A stretch of 64,000 bases of DNA from Mycobacterium bourgelatii (GTDB lineage: Bacteria; Actinomycetota; Actinomycetes; Mycobacteriales; Mycobacteriaceae), in the NCBI RefSeq assembly GCF_010723575.1, contig NZ_BLKZ01000002.1:434001-498000 (forward strand), written 5' to 3'. The translations under genes were made by a program, and so were the position numbers. Positions 59,801-64,000 of the stretch are shown here, piece after piece. The notes under the pieces were generated by a model that made no database searches, had not been told where the DNA came from, and saw nothing but the letters and a program-made list of their open reading frames with translations. The first letter of the stretch is position 1. Each line of letters opens with the position of its first letter.

Positions 59801-62297
59801 TGACCCGGGTGGCGTCCTCGAGGGACAGGCCCCCGGCGAAGTAGGCCGACGCCGGTTCACCCAGCGACTGACCGACCACCGCGGCCGGCTTGGCGCCGTG
59901 GTGCTTGAGCAGCTCACCCAGCGCGATCTGGATCGCGAAGATGGTGACGTTGCTGGTCTCGATGCCGTACTCGTGGGAGTCGTCGAGGATCAGCTCGAGC
60001 ACGGAGTAGCCGCGCTCATCCTGGATCAGCGAGTCGACCTTCTCGATCCACTTGGCGAAGACCTCGTTGCGCAGATACAGGCTCTTGGCCATCTTCCGGT
60101 GCTGCGCACCGAAACCGGCCATGGCCCAGACCGGCCCGTTGGTCACCGGCCCGTCGACGCTGAACACGTTCGGCCGCTGCTTGCCTTCGGCGACCGCGCG
60201 CAGGCCCTTGATGGCCTCCTCGTGGTCGTGGGCCAGCACCACCGCTCGGGAGCGTCCGTGGTTGCGCCGCGACAGCGATCGCCCGATCGACTCCAGCGAC
60301 GACGCCTGCCCCTCAGGGCTCTCCATCCAGTCCGCGAGTTCGGCGGCGGCCGCCTTCTTGCGGGAGGTCAAGAACGCCGAGACCACCAGCGGAATCAGCG
60401 GTGGTGTGGGCTCCTGTGCCGCAAGCTCTTCCAGAGCCAATTCCTTGAGCCGCAGCGCCTCTTCGGTCACACCGGGCAGCTCGTACTCGTCGTCCGCGCC
60501 GCCGACTCCGACCGTCTCGTCCGTGATGATCTCGCCGTACTCGTCGAAACGCAGCGAATGCCCTTCGCCCTCGGCGATGTCGCCGCCGGCGGACGTAACC
60601 ACCGCTTGGGGCGTGGCTTCCGGCTCCGGCTCACGCTCGATGACGTCACGGGGCAGCACCTCGCGCAGCACCACGTGCGCGTTGGCACCGCCGAAGCCGA
60701 AGCTGGACACCCCGGCCAGGGCGTAGCCGCCGTAGCGCGGCCAGTCGGCGACGTGGTCGACCACCTTCAGCCGCATCGCGTCGAAGTCGATGTACGGGCT
60801 GGGGGCGGTGAAGTTGATCGACGGCGGCAGCTTGTCGTGGTGCAGCGCGAGCGCCACCTTGGCGATGCTGGCCACGCCGGCCGCGGACTCGAGGTGTCCG
60901 ATGTTGGTCTTGATCGCGCCCAGCAACGCCGGCCGGTCCGCGGGCCGATTGCGGCCGACGACACGGCCAAGGGCCTCGGCCTCGATCGGGTCACCTAGGA
61001 TGGTGCCGGTGCCGTGCGCCTCGATGTAGTCGACGTTGCGCGGGTCGATGCCGGCGTCCTTGTAGGCCCGGCGCAGCACCTCGGCCTGGGCGTCCTGGTT
61101 GGGCGCGATCAGGCCGTTGGACCGGCCGTCGTGATTGACCGCGCTGCCGGCGATGACGGCCAGGATCTGGTCGCCGTCGCGGCGGGCGTCGTCGACCCGC
61201 TTGAGCACGACCATGCCGCCACCCTCGGACCGGGTGTAGCCGTCGGCGTCGGCGGAGAACGACTTGATTCGGCCGTCCGGTGCCAGCACCGCGCCGATCT
61301 CGTCGAAACCGAGCGTGACGGCAGGGGTGACGAGCGCGTTGACGCCGCCGGCCAGCACCACGTCGGCCTCGCCGCTGCGCAGTGCCTGCACGCCCTGGTG
61401 GATCGCCACCAGCGAGCTCGAGCAGGCGGTGTCGACCATCACCGATGGTCCGCGGAAGTCGTAGAAGTACGACACGCGGTTGGGGATGATCGCGCCCGAG
61501 TTACCGGTGATCGCATACGGGTGCGCGACGGTCGGGTCGGAAATGGCCATGAAGCCGTAGTCGTTGTTGGTGACCCCGATGAAAACGCCGACGGCCTCGC
61601 CCCGCAGGCTCGACGCCGGGATGCGGGCGTGCTCGAGGGCCTCCCAGGTGAGCTCCAGCGCCATCCGCTGCTGGGGGTCGATGTTGTCGGCTTCGGTCTT
61701 GGCGACCGCGAAGAACTCGGAGTCGAAGCCCTTGATGTCCTTCAGGTAGCCACCGCGGGTGCGCGCCTGCTTGATGCGCTCGGCCAGCCGTGGCTCTTCG
61801 AGGAATTCCGACCAGCGCCCCTCGGGCAGGTCGGTGATGGCGTCGCGGCCTTCCAGCAGCGCCTGCCAGGTTTCGTCGGGGCTGTTCATGTCGCCGGGCA
61901 GGCGGGTGGACAAGCCGACGATCGCGATGTCGACGCGTTCGGCCGGCCCGCTGCGGGACCAGTCGATGGCCTCGCCGTCGTCCTCGGGCTGCTCGGGCTC
62001 GCCCTCGATGATCCGGGTGGCCAGCGATTCGATGGTCGGGTGCTGGAAGGCCACCGCGACCGACAGGGTGACACCGGTCAGGTCTTCGATGTCGGCGGCC
62101 ATCGCCACCGCGTCGCGGGACGACAAGCCCAGTTCCACCATCGGCACCGACTCGTCGATGTCGTCGGGCGACCTCCCGACGGCCTTGCCCACCCATTCCC
62201 GCAGCCACTGGCGCATCTCGGGGACGGTCATGTCGGGCCCTTTAGAAGATTGTCCGGCGGGCGCGTTCTCCTGAGGTTGGTTCTCTGTGTCAGCCAT
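56889..62297 (-). CDS. pks13: Mycolic-acid condensing polyketide synthase Pks13 (Rv3800c)
   Basis: 1802 residues from the ATG at 62297. N-terminal ACP (phosphopantetheine Ser60 in LGLSSRDA), KS (Cys292 in VDTACSSS; His in EAHGTGT and GHLESAAG), AT (Ser811 in GQSLGE), C-terminal ACP (Ser1279 in LGLDSLMAV) and thioesterase (Ser1608 in GWSLGG; His in GEHIQAID). It accepts meromycoloyl from FadD32 on the N-ACP, carboxyacyl on the C-ACP, and condenses them; the TE releases the product to trehalose. It is ~70 residues longer than the tuberculosis protein (1733), mostly through a Pro/Gln/Gly-rich linker before the TE (PQAEPQTQAEPQTQPDGE). Confidence 0.96.
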   Translation of the reverse strand: MADTENQPQENAPAGQSSKGPDMTVPEMRQWLREWVGKAVGRSPDDIDESVPMVELGLSSRDAVAMAADIEDLTGVTLSVAVAFQHPTIESLATRIIEGEPEQPEDDGEAIDWSRSGPAERVDIAIVGLSTRLPGDMNSPDETWQALLEGRDAITDLPEGRWSEFLEEPRLAERIKQARTRGGYLKDIKGFDSEFFAVAKTEADNIDPQQRMALELTWEALEHARIPASSLRGEAVGVFIGVTNNDYGFMAISDPTVAHPYAITGNSGAIIPNRVSYFYDFRGPSVMVDTACSSSLVAIHQGVQALRSGEADVVLAGGVNALVTPAVTLGFDEIGAVLAPDGRIKSFSADADGYTRSEGGGMVVLKRVDDARRDGDQILAVIAGSAVNHDGRSNGLIAPNQDAQAEVLRRAYKDAGIDPRNVDYIEAHGTGTILGDPIEAEALGRVVGRNRPADRPALLGAIKTNIGHLESAAGVASIAKVALALHHDKLPPSINFTAPSPYIDFDAMRLKVVDHVADWPRYGGYALAGVSSFGFGGANAHVVLREVLPRDVIEREPEPEATPQAVVTSAGGDIAEGEGHSLRFDEYGEIITDETVGVGGADDEYELPGVTEEALRLKELALEELAAQEPTPPLIPLVVSAFLTSRKKAAAAELADWMESPEGQASSLESIGRSLSRRNHGRSRAVVLAHDHEEAIKGLRAVAEGKQRPNVFSVDGPVTNGPVWAMAGFGAQHRKMAKSLYLRNEVFAKWIEKVDSLIQDERGYSVLELILDDSHEYGIETSNVTIFAIQIALGELLKHHGAKPAAVVGQSLGEPASAYFAGGLSLEDATRVICSRSHLMGEGEAMLFGEYIRFMAIVEYSADELKTVFSDYPDLEVCVYAAPSQTVIGGPPDQIDAIVARAESEGKFARKLQTKGAGHTSQMDPLLGEFSAELQGIKPKSPTVGIFSTVHEGTYIKPGSEPIHDVAYWIKGMRHSVYFTHGIRNAVDSGFTTFLELAPNPVALMQIGLTTAAAGLHDAQLIATLARKQDEVESMITAMAQLYVYGHDLDVRTLFTRAKGPEDYANIPPTRFKRKEHWLDVHFTGDTAVLMPGNHVALPDGRHVWEYAPREKTDLAALVRSAATTVLPDAVITAAEQRAVPGLGARLVTTLTRHPGGASVQVHARIDESFTLVYDALVSRGGTEAVLPAAVGAGTAVAVSAAEPGGEVAAIGAGTEDDDAQTLSDSLTTRYMPAGFTKWSPESGETIAERLGTIVGAAMGYEPEDLPWEVPLIELGLDSLMAVRIKNRVEYDFDLPPIQLTAVRDANLYAVEKLIEYAIEHRDEVQQLHEYQKTQTAEEIAKAQAELLSGATPNTVLAPAPDPQAEPQTQAEPQTQPDGEAQGGAAQPEAAPDASDVPIPPPPTDPSGPAGAAGNGTAAAGNGQAVDHKGTAAALSQEAVAKALNSDVPPRDQAERVTFATWAIVTGKSPGGIFNPLPQLDEVSAKKMADRLSERAEGPITVEDVLSSANIEELADKVRGYLEAGVLDGFVRTLRPRREGDPTPPVFVFHPAGGSTVVYEPLLNRLPPETPMYGFERVEGSIEERAEIYVPKLIEMQGDGPYILVGWSLGGVLAYACAIGLKRLGKDVRFVGLIDAVRAGEEIPQTKEEIRKRWDRYAKFAEKTFNVTIPAIPYEHLEQLDDEGQVRFVLDAVKESGVQIPAGIIEHQRTSYLDNRAIDTAQIQPFDGHVTLYMADRYHDDAIMFEPRYAIRKPDGGWGEYVSDLEVVPIGGEHIQAIDEPIIAKVGEHMSRALKEIQSRTS

Positions 62298-62307
62298 AGC
62301 TACCTGT

Positions 62308-64000
62308 TCAGTCCGATTCGTTGGCAAACGCCTGCGGCGAACCTTGGCCGCGGCGCAAGCTGCCGTCGAGGTAGGCCGCCCGGCAGGCGCGGCGGCCGAT
62401 CTTCCCGCTGGAGGTACGCGGGATCGAGCCGGCCTGCACCAGCAGCACGTCGCGCACGGTCACCCCGTGCCCGACGGCGATCGCGGCCCGGATGTCGTCG
62501 GCAATGGGCTGGTATTCGAGCTTGTGCGTCCCGGCGGCACGTTCCCCGACGATGACCAGTTGCTCGGAGGTGTCTTCGGGGTCGAAGGTCAGACCGGCGT
62601 GCGGGTCGTCGAACACCTTCTGCGGCAACTCGTTGGCCGGCACCGAGAACGCGGCCACGTACCCGACGCGCAGCGCCTTGGACGCTTCCTGCGCCGTGTA
62701 TTCGAGGTCCTGCGGGTAGTGGTTCCGGCCGTCGATGATGACCAGGTCCTTGATGCGGCCCGCAATGTAGAGGTGCCCGTCGTGGTAGGTGCCGTAGTCG
62801 CCGGTGCGGACCCACAGCCCGTCGTCGGGAACCCCCTCGGCGTGCGAGTTGGGCACCCGCGACTTGAGGATGTTGCGGAACGTCTGAACGCTCTCCTCTT
62901 CCTTGCCCCAGTAGGCGTTACCCAGGTTGTTGCCGTGCAGCCAGATCTCGCCGATCTGTCCGTCGGGCAGCTCGCTGGCCGTGTCGACGTCGACGATGAC
63001 GGCCCACTCGTCCACGCCGACCTTGCCGGCGGAGACCTGCGCGACCGCGTTCGGCGCGTCGGCGGGAACCTCGACGAAGCGTTGCTTGTTCAGCTCGTCA
63101 CGGTCCACGTAGATGACCCGCGGCGGCTGGTCCATCGGGGTGGTCGAGACGAACAGCGTGGCCTCGGCCAGACCGTAGGACGGCTTGACTGCGGTCTCCT
63201 TCAGCCCATAGGGCTTGAAGGCGTTGTAGAACTTGCGCATCGACGCCGGGTTCACCGGTTCGCTGCCGTTCAGGATGCCCTTGACGTTGCTCAGGTCCAG
63301 TGGCGGCTCGTCCTCGCGCGGAACGCCACGCACCGCGGCGTGTTCGAACGCGAAGTTCGGCGCCGCCGAGTAGACCCCACCGGTGTCCTCGGGCTTGCGG
63401 GCCAGCTCACGGATCCAGCGGCCGGGCCGGCGCACGAACGCGGCTGGCGTCATGAACGTGAAGCTCTGCCCCAGCACCGGGGCCACCAGTGCCGTGATCA
63501 GGCCCATGTCGTGGAAGAACGGCAGCCAGCTCACACCGCGGTCGCCTTCGGCGCCCTCCAACGAGTTCAGCACCTGCACCACGTTGGTGGGCAGGTTGAG
63601 GTGGCTGATCTGCACGCCGGACGGGGTGCGGGTCGAGCCGGAGGTGTACTGCAGGTAAGCGATGGTGTCCTCGCCGGCCTCGGGTTCCACCCAGGTCGAG
63701 GAGACCTCGGTGGGGACGGCGTCGACGGCGATGACACGCGGCCGTTCTTTGGCCGAACGGGAGCGGATGAACTTGCGGACGCCCTCGGCCGACTCCGAGG
63801 TGGTCAGGATCGTCGACGGGGTGCAGTCGTCGAGGACGGCGTGCAACCGGCCGACGTGACCGGGCTCGGCCGGGTCGAACAGCGGCACCGCGATCCGTCC
63901 GGAGTACAGCGCCCCGAAAAACGAGATCAGGTAGTCCAGGTTCTGCGGGCACAGGATGGCGATGCGGTCACCGGGCTGGGTGACCTGCTGCAGGCGGGCT
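62308..64000 (-). CDS. fadD32: Long-chain fatty-acid AMP ligase FadD32 (Rv3801c), N-terminus off window
   Basis: The frame is open through the right edge of the window, so the first ~70 residues are missing. FAAL hallmarks: AMP-binding loop LQYTSGSTRTPSGVQIS, PSYGLAEATLFVST, then VRTGDYGTYHDGHLYIAGRI and KDLVIIDGRNHYPQDLEYTA. It adenylates the meromycolic acid and loads it on the N-terminal ACP of Pks13. The stop is 10 bp before the pks13 ATG, so the two are probably coupled. The C-terminal end, RRGQGSPQAFANESD, is complete. Confidence 0.95.
   Translation of the reverse strand, partial: ARLQQVTQPGDRIAILCPQNLDYLISFFGALYSGRIAVPLFDPAEPGHVGRLHAVLDDCTPSTILTTSESAEGVRKFIRSRSAKERPRVIAVDAVPTEVSSTWVEPEAGEDTIAYLQYTSGSTRTPSGVQISHLNLPTNVVQVLNSLEGAEGDRGVSWLPFFHDMGLITALVAPVLGQSFTFMTPAAFVRRPGRWIRELARKPEDTGGVYSAAPNFAFEHAAVRGVPREDEPPLDLSNVKGILNGSEPVNPASMRKFYNAFKPYGLKETAVKPSYGLAEATLFVSTTPMDQPPRVIYVDRDELNKQRFVEVPADAPNAVAQVSAGKVGVDEWAVIVDVDTASELPDGQIGEIWLHGNNLGNAYWGKEEESVQTFRNILKSRVPNSHAEGVPDDGLWVRTGDYGTYHDGHLYIAGRIKDLVIIDGRNHYPQDLEYTAQEASKALRVGYVAAFSVPANELPQKVFDDPHAGLTFDPEDTSEQLVIVGERAAGTHKLEYQPIADDIRAAIAVGHGVTVRDVLLVQAGSIPRTSSGKIGRRACRAAYLDGSLRRGQGSPQAFANESD

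Noticed and set aside
57648..62555. Long plus-strand ORFs (452, 661 and 513 residues) opposite pks13
   Set aside because: High-GC antisense frames; Pks13 domains with all active-site residues are continuous on the minus strand.
1..64000. tRNA, rRNA or classical riboswitch genes
   Set aside because: I saw no cloverleaf with a GGTTCGA-type T-loop in the gaps and no recognisable riboswitch core; a covariance scan was not possible.

Overview
The window is a high-GC chromosome segment from a slow-growing non-tuberculous Mycobacterium. The evidence is the arabinogalactan/lipoarabinomannan and mycolate condensation loci in the order known from M. tuberculosis Rv3778c to Rv3801c, together with PE_PGRS, PPE-MPTR and PPE-SVP genes. 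It is not an M. tuberculosis complex genome: embR sits between embC and embA, the Rv3784-Rv3787c segment is replaced by other genes, and the PE/PPE genes are placed differently.

1-11 kb is accessory. It holds a partial PknH-like membrane Ser/Thr kinase whose reading frame abuts a PE_PGRS aspartic protease gene, a small secreted protein, a DUF6745 gene with a small partner gene cut by a fresh IS3-family (IS407-group-like) insertion, an XRE/glycine-zipper membrane regulator with a divergent small gene, and a decayed IS1634-like element.

11-17.6 kb is the conserved Rv3778c-Rv3783 block: PLP enzyme, polytopic glycosyltransferase-like protein, proteasome activator Bpa, the Wzt/Wzm ABC exporter and galactofuranosyltransferase GlfT1. 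17.6-27.8 kb is a replacement segment: an LCM-type methyltransferase, a PE_PGRS with a nonsense codon, a PPE-MPTR, a second PE_PGRS, a secreted C39-like peptidase, an unusual pterin-enzyme-like gene pair, and a truncated NfeD plus flotillin.

27.9-45 kb is the arabinan locus: a GreA-like gene split by a frameshift, Rv3789-type GtrA protein, dprE1, dprE2, aftA, embC, then a small secreted gene and embR on the minus strand, then embA-embB. DprE1/E2 make decaprenyl-phospho-arabinose, and AftA and EmbA/B/C use it for cell-wall arabinan. Gaps in this locus carry a family of imperfect palindromic repeats, and one related palindrome sits in frame inside aftA.

45-55 kb carries three PPE-SVP genes, a Tat/lipobox arylsulfotransferase-like protein, an SGNH-hydrolase lipoprotein, small secreted proteins and fadE35. 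55-64 kb is accD4-pks13-fadD32 on the minus strand (fadD32 runs off the end), which activates, carboxylates and condenses the two acyl chains of mycolic acids.

The least explained signals are an 11-bp phased CAAGAAT repeat upstream of three unrelated loci, the palindromes of the arabinan locus, the degenerate GTP-cyclohydrolase/PTPS-like pair, and the DUF6745 pair and XRE unit in the accessory end. All homology statements rest on reading the translated sequence and on remembered family knowledge; no database search was run.
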